Positions 1 to 6,344 are shown, counted from the stretch's first letter. The stretch: DNA of 8,197 nucleotides from CAIXRL01 sp964619155 (GCA_964619155.1 CAZUEM010000151.1:1-8197), one strand, 5' to 3'. The notes: generated by a model not told the origin, from the letters alone. Numbers and translations: made by a program.

Positions 1-10
1 CCGAACGCGG

Positions 11-36
11 CGAGCCGCCCGGGGGCGGGCGGCTCG
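11..36 (-). terminator. GC-rich stem-loop at left island edge, probable original ssrA terminator
   Basis: A perfect 10-bp stem (11-20 pairs with 27-36, arm CGAGCCGCCC) encloses a 6-nt loop. It lies 7 nt beyond the left copy of the 27-bp repeat. Read on the minus strand, it follows the DprA-like gene and the repeat. Before the island inserted, the same hairpin would have stood just downstream of ssrA, so it is probably the native ssrA terminator. No clear U-run follows inside the window, so intrinsic termination is not proven. Pairing is seen; function is inferred. Confidence 0.45.
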
Positions 37-43
37 GGTCGCG

Positions 44-70
44 GTGAGGATGGTGGAGGCGGCGGGAATC
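44..70. repeat. attachment-site direct repeat, distal copy (duplicated tmRNA 3' end)
   Basis: These 27 bp are identical to 3694-3720 and diverge at once on both sides (g/a to the left, c/g to the right). Bases 51-70 reproduce the last 20 nt of tmRNA (part of the T-loop, 3' T-stem strand, 3' acceptor strand, discriminator and CCA). Bases 44-50 match the 7 nt downstream of ssrA. This is the footprint expected from site-specific integration into the 3' end of a tRNA or tmRNA gene. The copy is a fragment and makes no functional tmRNA. Confidence 0.9.
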
Positions 71-86
71 CGGCTGTCGGTTGTAA

Positions 87-1475
87 TCACGCCGGTCCGC
101 GAGGCCTCCCAGCAGCCCTCTTCGTTCGCCGGGCACTCTGCTTGGGCTTGTCCGACTTCCGGGCAGGCGATCGCCCCGAATCCTCCGGGGCCTGTGGGCC
201 GGAGGACTTGCGACGACGTTCGACCAATGACCTTGCGGGCGAGTCGATCCCCAACTCGAGTTCTACCTGTCCAGAGTCCGTGCTCTTGGCCGGGCGCCTG
301 CGCGCAGTTGCCTTTGGCTTGGTATTGCTGGTCCGCGATCCGCGGGGGCGCTCGGTCTTGCCCATCAGTGGAGGCTCGGACACATCTAGGCCCGCTGCGG
401 GCTCAGAATCCCCATCTGAAGGCAGGTCCTCCGAGCGGGGAAGCGGATGACCGAAGCTATCCGCGACTAGTCCTTCACCACCCCCGGTTGGCCTGCAGGC
501 CGGATCCACGAGTACACCTGCCCGGTCGAGGATCTCAACGATGTCCTCAGGCTTCTCGATCGGCAGTGCTCCTAGTTCGATGAGTTGGCGGTTGCCCTCG
601 GTGAATGGGTCGGACATGCGCGCGTAGAGCGGCACCCAATGGCGCTTGAGATTCTCCTCGGCGCCCGCCCGCGTGCCCCCACTCTCGGCGGCCGACGCGA
701 CGACGACTGCGACGCGGGAGAGACAGTAGATGTACTTGTTTCGCGCGAAGGCATTCCCGACGTCGAACCCCGCCTCCGGCGCGAACGGCGAAATCAGGGT
801 GAGTCGTCCTTCGAGGATGGCCTCACGGTACTCACCCCGAGTTGTGGCTCGAAGGAGCGAGTCGGCGAGCACCGCCAGCGCGCGCCCGCCCGCCCCCAGT
901 GCACCACCCAACGCAGCCGAGTCCACTCCCCGCGCACCACCGGAGACGATGAGCGTCCGTAGCGCCACGGCCGCGCCGAGCGCGACCGCCCATTCAAGCT
1001 CGTGCTCGTTCGCCTTGCGTGAGCCGACGACGGCGACTCCCGCCTCACGCAGGAACTCTTTTGGTCCGCAGCCAAAGAGCAATGGTGGGGCCGACGCTCC
1101 CAACCGAGTCTTCAGTCTCTGAGGGTAGGCCTCGTCCGCTCGAGTCAGTATCCACAAGCCGGCCCGCTCCCACTTCTCAACCCAGAACCCAAACGCCGCC
1201 GAGCGCTCCAGAAGCGCGCGCAAGCGCGCTGGCTCCACGGTTTCCCGCGGGTCCCGCCAAGACGCAAGGAAGTGCTCGAAGTCAGACTCGAGAAGCCGCT
1301 CCGGGCCGACACCACTCGCTCTTAACCACTCCGCTAGCCGCCCCCACTCTGCAGGGGACAGCGGCTTCACTCGAGCCGACATCGAATCGGGGCCCGAACG
1401 AGCTGATGAGCCAGTTGGTCCGAAGTGGGCCGTGAGCAGGACGATTGCCTGCGATGCCAACGACATCCCGCTCAT
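87..1475 (-). CDS. DprA/Smf-like Rossmann protein, probable antitoxin partner (RqlI/PsyrA-like)
   Basis: A 462-aa protein. Residues about 146-315 form a DprA-type Rossmann fold: VAVVGSRKA at 147-155, SGGARGVDSAA at 178-188 (compare SGLARGIDAAAH in DprA), FARNKYIYCLS at 243-253 (compare the FPRRNRIIAGLS region) and SGGTRAG at 265-271. Residues 36-145 are a helical N-terminal extension. From about 330 to the end the chain is low-complexity, Ser/Pro-rich and increasingly Lys/Arg-rich, and I see no winged-helix domain of classical DprA there. The ATG follows AGGA at a 7-nt spacing, and the RecQ-PRTase stop ends only 3 nt upstream, so the two are almost certainly co-transcribed and translationally coupled. 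In RqlHI/PsyrTA systems (recalled literature) the DprA-like partner restrains the toxic helicase-PRTase; that role is inferred here. A role in natural transformation is less likely given the partner and the island setting. Confidence 0.88.
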   Translation of the reverse strand: MSGMSLASQAIVLLTAHFGPTGSSARSGPDSMSARVKPLSPAEWGRLAEWLRASGVGPERLLESDFEHFLASWRDPRETVEPARLRALLERSAAFGFWVEKWERAGLWILTRADEAYPQRLKTRLGASAPPLLFGCGPKEFLREAGVAVVGSRKANEHELEWAVALGAAVALRTLIVSGGARGVDSAALGGALGAGGRALAVLADSLLRATTRGEYREAILEGRLTLISPFAPEAGFDVGNAFARNKYIYCLSRVAVVVASAAESGGTRAGAEENLKRHWVPLYARMSDPFTEGNRQLIELGALPIEKPEDIVEILDRAGVLVDPACRPTGGGEGLVADSFGHPLPRSEDLPSDGDSEPAAGLDVSEPPLMGKTERPRGSRTSNTKPKATARRRPAKSTDSGQVELELGIDSPARSLVERRRKSSGPQAPEDSGRSPARKSDKPKQSARRTKRAAGRPRGPA

Positions 1476-1478
1476 GTA

Positions 1479-3563
1479 TCAGTCCTGGTTCGAAGTCGAG
1501 GTGAGTGCCACCGGGAAGACGGGGCCGCTCCCGGCCTGCAGCAACTTGTAGGATGCCGCGGTCAGCGTCCATCTGGAATCCACCGCGTCGTCCACTAACA
1601 GAACCGGCCCCTTGCCCAAGGGCAAGATCACCGCGAAGACACCCAGCACATTGCGGCACTGGTGCACGCTATTGCGCATGAGTTTCTGGGCCTCGTTCTC
1701 GGCCTGCCGTGTCACGACGGGAAGAAACGGGAGGCCCAGACGCACGGCCAGCCGTTCCGCGAAGTCGGGCACCAGTCGCGGGTGTCGCTTCGAAGGAATG
1801 CAGGTCACCCATGCTGGAGGAGGGGATGGCTTCCATCGGTCCTCGATCATTCGTGCCATTGCCTCTACCAGTTGATCGGCGAATCGACCCAGATGCTTGC
1901 CCTCTGCAACAAGGTCTCCCAGAGCGCCGTCCTTCCAGTGCGAAAGCGTACGCCCCTCCGAGGCTCGGAACTCCTTCGGAATGGATCGTCCCTTGCCGTC
2001 AGGGAGCACACCGGCAGGAATGCGGACCTTCGGTACGAGCTTCGAATCGCGCTGCATCGTGAATGACCGCGCTTGCTCGACGAGCGCCGCTGAGACCTCC
2101 GCACCAAGGAGGTCACCGCCAAGGCAGTTGTCGCATTTGCCGCAGCGGGATGCCTGAGGATCGTCCAGCGCTCGGACCAGGAACTCCATGCGACAACCGG
2201 TGGTGCGCTCATACTCCTTGAGTTCCGCCCACTCTCGTTCACGTTGAGCGGTCAGACGAGCTATCTGCTCCTTGTCCAGTCTCCAGTGGACAGCAGTCCG
2301 GCTCCACTTCTTGTCCTGATAGAGGACCGGCGAGGGGTTCTCGACCGACATGAACTTCAGAGCGTGCTCGATGGCACCGTGAGGCATGTTCACGTGCGCC
2401 TCGAGTTGCCGAGTCGAGAACGGGCCATGCTTCTCCAAGATTTTCAAGATGGACTCGAGTTGCTCCTCTGCCGGGAAGGCAGTGCGTCGGAAGTAATCAA
2501 GGATCTCGTCGTCTTCGTTGCCCGGCATCAGGATTGCGTGGGCCCTCGAAATGGCACGACCAGCTCGACCAGCCTGCTGGTAGTAGGCGATGACAGACCC
2601 TGGCGCCTGAAAGTGCACCACAAAGGCGAGATCTGGTTTGTCAAAGCCCATGCCGAGAGCGCTCGTCGCGACGAGCACCTTGAGGCTGTTGTCCATGAGA
2701 CCGTCTTCAAGTCGCAGCCGCTCCGCAGCTTCGAGTTGCGAGTGGTAGGCATGTGCCTCGATTTGGTTCCTCCGAAGCCACTCAGCCACCTGTTCGGCGT
2801 CTCGGATCGTTAGCGTGTAGGCGATCCCGCTACCGCTCAGTTCGCGAATAGCATGGGCGAGCCAGGCAAGCCGCTCCAGACGCGATAGGGTCGGCATGAC
2901 CTGAAACGTGAGGCTCGGGCGCACGAGCGGCCCTCGACTCACGGCAATGCTGCCGAGTTGCTGCTGAACGTCGTCGATCACACGGTCATTTGCCGTGGCA
3001 GTTGTCGCCAGCAACGGGAGATTGGCCGGCATCCGGCGGAGCAGGTTCAAGAGTCGGCGATAGTCGGGACGGAAATCGTGCCCCCAATCTGAGATGCAAT
3101 GTGCCTCGTCCACAACCAGCAGCCCAATGCGATCCAATGTCGGCGCCAAGACGTTGTCGGCGAATGCCTGATTCGCGAGCCGCTCGGGAGAGAGAAGTAG
3201 CGCGTCCACCTCCCCCTTCAGCCACTGTTGTTCGACGATGGGCCACTCTGGCTCGTTCTGGCTATTGATGGTCCCGACGACGACCCCTAGCCGGCGTGCA
3301 GCCGCTATCTGGTTGCGCATCAGTGCGAGCAGCGGCGACACGATGATGGTCGGCCCGGCTCCGTGCATCTCCCTGAGAATCCGAGTGGCGATGAAGTAGA
3401 CGGAACTCTTCCCCCAACCCGTGGCTTGCACCACCATTCGTCGGGCCCGGCGGTTGGCAACCGCGTCGATTGTCTCCCACTGGTCTGGCCTAAACTCCGC
3501 ATGCGCCACCGAGAGCGACTCGCGCAACCAGGACAAGGCCATCTCTCGCAGTTCGTTCGGCAT
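1479..3563 (-). CDS. RecQ-family helicase fused to a phosphoribosyltransferase domain, probable toxin/effector (RqlH/PsyrT-like)
   Basis: A 694-aa protein from the ATG. Helicase motifs in order: motif 0 around EFRPDQW (23-29); Walker A ATGWGKSS (47-54, K52); SPLLALMRNQ (76-85); DEAH 152-155 followed by CISDWGHDFRPDY; TTATA (187-191); motif V VATSALGMGFDKPD (298-311); motif VI QQAGRAGR (329-336). The RecQ zinc site is C457, C474, C477, C480. Instead of an HRDC domain, the C-terminus (about 585-694) is a ComF-like phosphoribosyltransferase, with a PRPP loop VLLVDDAVDSRWT at 654-666 (D658, D659). This architecture is the hallmark of RqlH/PsyrT. Family knowledge predicts ATP-dependent 3'-5' unwinding plus an uncharacterised PRTase activity that can be toxic or antiviral; I infer this. 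The ATG is chosen because GAGG lies 5 nt upstream. A GTG directly before it (3566) would have only 2 nt spacing. All helicase and PRPP-loop motifs are intact, so the gene looks functional. Confidence 0.92.
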   Translation of the reverse strand: MPNELREMALSWLRESLSVAHAEFRPDQWETIDAVANRRARRMVVQATGWGKSSVYFIATRILREMHGAGPTIIVSPLLALMRNQIAAARRLGVVVGTINSQNEPEWPIVEQQWLKGEVDALLLSPERLANQAFADNVLAPTLDRIGLLVVDEAHCISDWGHDFRPDYRRLLNLLRRMPANLPLLATTATANDRVIDDVQQQLGSIAVSRGPLVRPSLTFQVMPTLSRLERLAWLAHAIRELSGSGIAYTLTIRDAEQVAEWLRRNQIEAHAYHSQLEAAERLRLEDGLMDNSLKVLVATSALGMGFDKPDLAFVVHFQAPGSVIAYYQQAGRAGRAISRAHAILMPGNEDDEILDYFRRTAFPAEEQLESILKILEKHGPFSTRQLEAHVNMPHGAIEHALKFMSVENPSPVLYQDKKWSRTAVHWRLDKEQIARLTAQREREWAELKEYERTTGCRMEFLVRALDDPQASRCGKCDNCLGGDLLGAEVSAALVEQARSFTMQRDSKLVPKVRIPAGVLPDGKGRSIPKEFRASEGRTLSHWKDGALGDLVAEGKHLGRFADQLVEAMARMIEDRWKPSPPPAWVTCIPSKRHPRLVPDFAERLAVRLGLPFLPVVTRQAENEAQKLMRNSVHQCRNVLGVFAVILPLGKGPVLLVDDAVDSRWTLTAASYKLLQAGSGPVFPVALTSTSNQD

Positions 3564-3666
3564 CACGACCTCGACAATCCGTGCGGGGCAAGAATGCTGC
3601 GTTGGTTGGAACTTCCATCAGGGTCCCGCACTCGTGCAACTGCGAGCGAGGCGCCCGAAAGCACGA
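3564..3666 (-). promoter_or_regulatory. leader of the RecQ-PRTase/DprA-like operon, promoter not clearly resolved
   Basis: This leader must contain the operon promoter unless ssrA read-through drives it. Seen here: GAGG at 3569-3572 placed 5 nt before the ATG at 3563; a TTGCAC hexamer (minus strand, 3634-3639) with no convincing -10 at 16-18 nt; and an 11-bp dyad TGGAACTTCCA at 3607-3617 that could be an operator. Only the ribosome binding site is reasonably secure. Confidence 0.4.
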
Positions 3667-3690
3667 TGGGCGCCCCGGTCAGGGCGCCCA
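3667..3690 (-). terminator. stem-loop downstream of ssrA, supplied by the island
   Basis: A perfect 9-bp stem (3667-3675 with 3682-3690, arm TGGGCGCCC) with a 6-nt loop starts 10 nt after the tmRNA 3' end. On the minus strand it is followed by a weakly U-rich ATCGTGCTTTC. It lies inside the island, just past the repeat, so it likely replaces the ssrA terminator displaced by integration and insulates the cassette from tmRNA transcription. Stem is seen; terminator role is inferred. Confidence 0.5.
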
Positions 3691-3693
3691 TGA

Positions 3694-3720
3694 GTGAGGA
3701 TGGTGGAGGCGGCGGGAATC
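3694..3720. repeat. attachment-site direct repeat, tmRNA-proximal copy
   Basis: Identical over 27 bp to 44-70. Positions 3701-3720 are the functional 3' end of tmRNA (CCA, A73, acceptor 3' strand including the U of the G3-U70 pair, T-stem 3' strand and part of the T-loop), and 3694-3700 lie just outside the gene. Integration therefore kept a full-length tmRNA. Confidence 0.9.
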
Positions 3721-4054
3721 GAACCCGCGTCCGAAAGTTCGTCCACAGCGAGTCCTACAAGCTTATCCGGCGATTTGAGTCTCGCCCGCCTTGCTCCCAC
3801 CGGCGGGATCGCGGCGAGCCAGCCCGATTGTTTCTCGTCCTCCGCGGCCGGGCGACCCCTTCGGACCAGCCTGCGTTTGTCTGGCGCCCGCTCCGGCCCC
3901 CACAGGCGGGGTCCGGGAAGGCGTCACAGCCTAGTTAGGCTGCGAGAGCCATCTGCTCGTTGGCAGATGAATGTTCCCGCGCTTTTTGACGAGGTTGACG
4001 GGTCCCCGGCTTGCACTCGAAGTTTCTGAACCCCCGTCGAAGCCAATCGCCCCC
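3701..4054 (-). ncRNA. ssrA: tmRNA (transfer-messenger RNA), 354 nt
   Basis: The tmRNA acts as both tRNA-Ala and short mRNA to rescue stalled ribosomes with SmpB, tagging nascent peptides for proteolysis. The 5' end GGGGGCG (4054-4048) pairs with the 3' strand CGCCTCC plus A and an encoded CCA ending at 3701. The third pair is G-U, the alanyl-tRNA synthetase identity element. The T-arm GCGGG/TTCGATT/CCCGC is clear, and the conserved 5' stretch ATTGGCTTCGACGGGGG is present. The tag reading frame starts with resume codon GCC at 3964 and encodes ANEQMALAA, then TAA at 3937-3935; the LAA end is the expected ClpXP-type degron. The 3' end is the integration site of the neighbouring island, yet stays intact. 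The ssb stop lies only 39 nt upstream. Confidence 0.97.
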
Positions 4055-4065
4055 ATCGGCGATCC

Positions 4066-4088
4066 CGCGGGCGCGGGGTGCGCCCGCG
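4066..4088 (-). other. stem-loop between ssb and ssrA
   Basis: A perfect 9-bp stem (4066-4074 with 4080-4088, arm CGCGGGCGC) with a 5-nt loop fills most of the 39 nt between the ssb stop and the tmRNA 5' end. No U-run follows before tmRNA begins. It could be a weak ssb terminator or a processing signal on a joint ssb-ssrA transcript; the sequence does not decide. Confidence 0.4.
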
Positions 4089-4093
4089 AACAC

Positions 4094-4555
4094 TCAGAAC
4101 GGAATGTCGTCGTCGTTGCCGCCGCCGCCGAAGTCGGCCATGTCGTCACCGCCCGGAACCGGCTGGCCCATGTCCTCTTCCTGCCGCTGGTAGCCGCTGC
4201 CGCCGCCCGCGCCGCCGGCCGCGCCCCCGCGGCCGCCGACGAAGCGGATGTCGCGCGCGACGATCTCGGTCGAGTAGCGCTTCTGGCCCTGCTGGTCCTG
4301 CCACTGGCGCGTGCGGAGCGAGCCCTCGACGAAGATCTCGCGGCCCTTCGTGAGGTACTTCTTCACGTTGTCGGCCTGCTTCCCGAACACGACGACGCTG
4401 TGCCACTCGGTCTCGTCCTTCCAGCCGCCCTGGCCGTCGGGCCGGCGCTCGTTGGTGGCGAGCCGCAGGTTGGCGACGGTCGTCCCTCCCTGCGTGTAGC
4501 GGACCTCGGGGTCGCGCCCGAGATGGCCGAGCAGGAAGACCTTGTTGACGCTCAT
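4094..4555 (-). CDS. ssb: single-stranded DNA-binding protein SSB
   Basis: A 153-aa protein, a usual length for bacterial SSB. Residues 1-106 form the OB-fold, starting MSVNKVFLLGHLGRDPEVRY and including the conserved RLATNER (31-37), the Trp-containing TEWHSVVVFGKQAD (49-62) and VEGSLRTRQW (76-85). A Gly-rich disordered linker follows (107 to about 140), then the acidic interaction tip DDDIPF (148-153), which recruits repair and replication proteins. It binds and protects ssDNA as a homotetramer in the cytoplasm. The start is fixed by AAGGAG 6 nt upstream; a 23-residue upstream extension from 4624 is in frame but lacks this support and is Pro-rich. The next gene on the strand is ssrA. ssb next to ribosomal protein genes is common elsewhere but not seen here. 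Confidence 0.97.
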   Translation of the reverse strand: MSVNKVFLLGHLGRDPEVRYTQGGTTVANLRLATNERRPDGQGGWKDETEWHSVVVFGKQADNVKKYLTKGREIFVEGSLRTRQWQDQQGQKRYSTEIVARDIRFVGGRGGAAGGAGGGSGYQRQEEDMGQPVPGGDDMADFGGGGNDDDIPF

Positions 4556-4624
4556 GTCGAACTCCTTGGCATTGGGGTGGGGGCGCCGCGGGGGCGCGCC
4601 CGGGGGCGGGAAAAACGTGGCCAC

Positions 4625-4653
4625 AGGATAGGGCCTCGCCCGGGCGAACCCAA
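4625..4653 (-). promoter_or_regulatory. predicted ssb promoter
   Basis: On the minus strand TTGGGT (4653-4648) is followed after 17 nt by TATCCT (4630-4625), a sigma70-like spacing, giving a leader of about 60 nt before the ssb start. The -10 stands out in very GC-rich DNA. Prediction by eye only. Confidence 0.45.
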
Positions 4654-4699
4654 GGGCCCAGATGCGGCGGGGCGAGGCTTTTCGCGGGCCGGACCGGTG

Positions 4700-6103
4700 C
4701 TATCGGAGCACGGCGACGGCCGTGGACGCGGCGCCGCCGGCGGAGTCGCGGGCGCGCACGAAGTGGACGCCCGGGGCCAGCACGCCCGCATCCCACGACA
4801 CGGTGTTCGCGCCGCCCGCGACCGGCCGGTCCGCGAGCCGGGCGAGCACGCGCCCGGCGACATCGTGGAGCGTGAGCGTCACGGTCCCGGCTTCGGCGGC
4901 ACGCACCTCGATCACGAGCGGTTCGCCGGCGCGCGCGGGCCCGAGCGCGCGGACCGAGAGCCGCGCGGCCCGCGGCGGAGCGGACGGGACGCCGAGCACG
5001 ACGGCGTCGCCCGTCGCGAGCCGCACGCCGACGACCGCGTCGGCCTGGTAGGCGACGAGCGGGAGGCCCGAGGGATCGAACGCGACGGACGGGTAGTAGC
5101 CGGTGTTCCCGTACGTGTCCACGTCCCCCACCGTCCACGCGCCGTCCTTGCGGGTGGCGAAACGCAGGTCGAGCCCGGCCTGGTCGTTGAAGGCGAGGAA
5201 CGGGTCGCCCGCGGGATCGGTGGCGATGCCGGGCCGGGTGCCGACCGGCGCTCCCGAGCGCACGAGCGACTTCTCCCAGCCTCCCGCGGCCTGCTCGGCG
5301 TACCAGACGCTCGCCGACTGGGCGGGGCCGGCCACGACGTACGCGATGCGGGCCCCGGCCGGTTCGAGGTCGAGGTTCGCCATGCTCACCCCGCCCGAGT
5401 CCACGGCCTCCGCCCGCCACCCGTCGTTCATGCGCACCGCGTACCAGAGCATGCCGCCGGCCGCCCACGCGAGGTGCGGCCGGCCCGCACCGTCGAGCGC
5501 GATCGAAAGCTCGCCGACGAGCCCGGGGCCGACGTACTCGCCGAGCCAGCCGCCGCCCGGCTGCCGCACCCGGTACTGGATCTGGCCCGACAGGTCGCCG
5601 TACGCGACGTGCACGCGCCCGTCGGCGCCCGCCGCGATCGCCGGCCGCGAGTAGGCGACGCCGAGGTTCTCGGTGCTCCAGCCCGCGGGCGTGCGGTGGC
5701 GGACGCGCGCGATGCCCGTGCAGTCGCCGAAGCAGTCGTGCCGCACCTGCACGACCCACGGCGTGTCGTCGGGCCCGAGCGCGAGGTCCGTCGAGTAGGT
5801 GATGAGCAGCTGCGTCCCCGCGGGCCCGGCGCCGCGCCCCGTGCCCGCCGCCGCGCCGTCCTGCGGCTCGTACACCGCCGGAAGGACCTCGGTGGGCCAG
5901 CCGTCGCCGGCCACGACGATGCCGGCCCCCGAGGTCCACCAGGCGTAACGCTTCGCGCCCTGCGCGTTCAGCCGCATGACGAGGCTGTTGCCCGCGTACC
6001 GGGCCGCGTCCACCGTGGCGTAAGTCCAGTTCGTCGCGAGCGCCGGCGGCGCGGCGAGGGCGAGGACCAGCGGGGCGAGCAGCGCCCGGGAGCGGCGATT
6101 CAT
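4700..6103 (-). CDS. secreted beta-propeller-like protein with C-terminal FlgD-Ig/sorting-type domain, function unknown
   Basis: A 467-aa protein. Residues 1-23 are a signal peptide: basic MNRRSR, hydrophobic core ALLAPLVLALAA, likely cleavage after ALA at 21-23. The central part carries repeated blade-like units of the type P-x-I/V-A-x-D-x-x-G-x-P-x-L-A: RPAIAAGADGRVHVAYGD (153-170), ELSIALDGAGRPHLAWA (198-214), RPGIATDPAGDPFLAFND (290-307) and YPSVAFDPSGLPLVAYQ (337-353), consistent with a beta-propeller. C123 and C127 may form a disulfide. The last about 90 residues resemble the FlgD Ig-like domain found at the C-termini of exported proteins in Eisenbacteria-like and other FCB genomes (LTLHDVAGRVLARL, 410-423; GVHFVRA, 445-451). 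A ribosome binding site GGAG lies 6 nt before the ATG. The specific ligand or role is not recognisable; surface or periplasmic location is inferred. Confidence 0.85.
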   Translation of the reverse strand: MNRRSRALLAPLVLALAAPPALATNWTYATVDAARYAGNSLVMRLNAQGAKRYAWWTSGAGIVVAGDGWPTEVLPAVYEPQDGAAAGTGRGAGPAGTQLLITYSTDLALGPDDTPWVVQVRHDCFGDCTGIARVRHRTPAGWSTENLGVAYSRPAIAAGADGRVHVAYGDLSGQIQYRVRQPGGGWLGEYVGPGLVGELSIALDGAGRPHLAWAAGGMLWYAVRMNDGWRAEAVDSGGVSMANLDLEPAGARIAYVVAGPAQSASVWYAEQAAGGWEKSLVRSGAPVGTRPGIATDPAGDPFLAFNDQAGLDLRFATRKDGAWTVGDVDTYGNTGYYPSVAFDPSGLPLVAYQADAVVGVRLATGDAVVLGVPSAPPRAARLSVRALGPARAGEPLVIEVRAAEAGTVTLTLHDVAGRVLARLADRPVAGGANTVSWDAGVLAPGVHFVRARDSAGGAASTAVAVLR

Positions 6104-6142
6104 GCGGGTCTCCGGCGAGGAGCGGACGGCGGGTGCGCCACG

Positions 6143-6171
6143 AGCCTAGGCCCGCGCGGCGCGCCCCACAA
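6143..6171 (-). promoter_or_regulatory. predicted promoter of the secreted-protein gene
   Basis: On the minus strand TTGTGG (6171-6166) and TAGGCT (6148-6143) are separated by 17 nt, about 40 nt upstream of the start codon at 6103. The hexamers are imperfect, so this is a tentative call. Confidence 0.35.
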
Positions 6172-6197
6172 CGCCCGAACGGCACCGGGCGGTCGCG

Positions 6198-6227
6198 TTG
6201 ACGGCCCGCCCGCGCGGCCCGTATTCT
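6198..6227 (+). promoter_or_regulatory. sigma70-like promoter of the tRNA cluster
   Basis: TTGACG (6198-6203) and TATTCT (6222-6227) are separated by 18 nt. The predicted start near 6234 is about 22 nt before tRNA-Pro. The hexamers are close to consensus and conspicuous in DNA that is otherwise nearly all G and C. It could also drive the downstream tRNAs and pyk by read-through. Confidence 0.65.
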
Positions 6228-6255
6228 GCCCGCCCGATTCGCACCGAGGTTCATT

Positions 6256-6332
<77 letters not shown>

Positions 6333-6344
6333 GCTTTCAACGAA

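Larger units (their letters stand above)
44..3720. mobile_element. compact genomic island integrated in ssrA, carrying a RecQ-PRTase/DprA-like cassette
   Basis: Perfect 27-bp direct repeats bound the region, and the right copy is the tmRNA 3' end. The integrated unit is 3650 bp (interior plus one repeat). It holds only two tightly spaced minus-strand genes, with 16 bp between the dprA-like stop and the left repeat and about 130 bp between the helicase start and the right repeat. Hand counts give 34/60 GC at 2221-2280 and 36/60 at 1621-1680, against 43/60 at 7261-7320 in pyruvate kinase, which supports horizontal origin. ssrA is a well-known target for tyrosine-recombinase islands. No integrase, excisionase or transposase is visible, so the element was probably mobilised in trans, lost its integrase, or is part of a larger tandem array to the left. 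Confidence 0.85.

Noticed and set aside
44..583. Second ssrA or a partial tRNA gene at the left repeat
   Set aside because: Only the last 20 nt of tmRNA are repeated, and sequence diverges right after the T-loop, so no RNA gene exists there.
71..3693. Search for an integrase, excisionase or transposase inside the island
   Set aside because: The two genes fill almost all the space, and neither has tyrosine or serine recombinase motifs. The remaining gaps are too small.
4633..4678. Inverted repeat (9-bp arms 4633-4641/4670-4678) followed by TTTT on the plus strand
   Set aside because: The T-run lies on the plus strand, where no gene reads toward it, while the genes here are on the minus strand. 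It also overlaps the predicted ssb promoter. The 28-nt loop is long.
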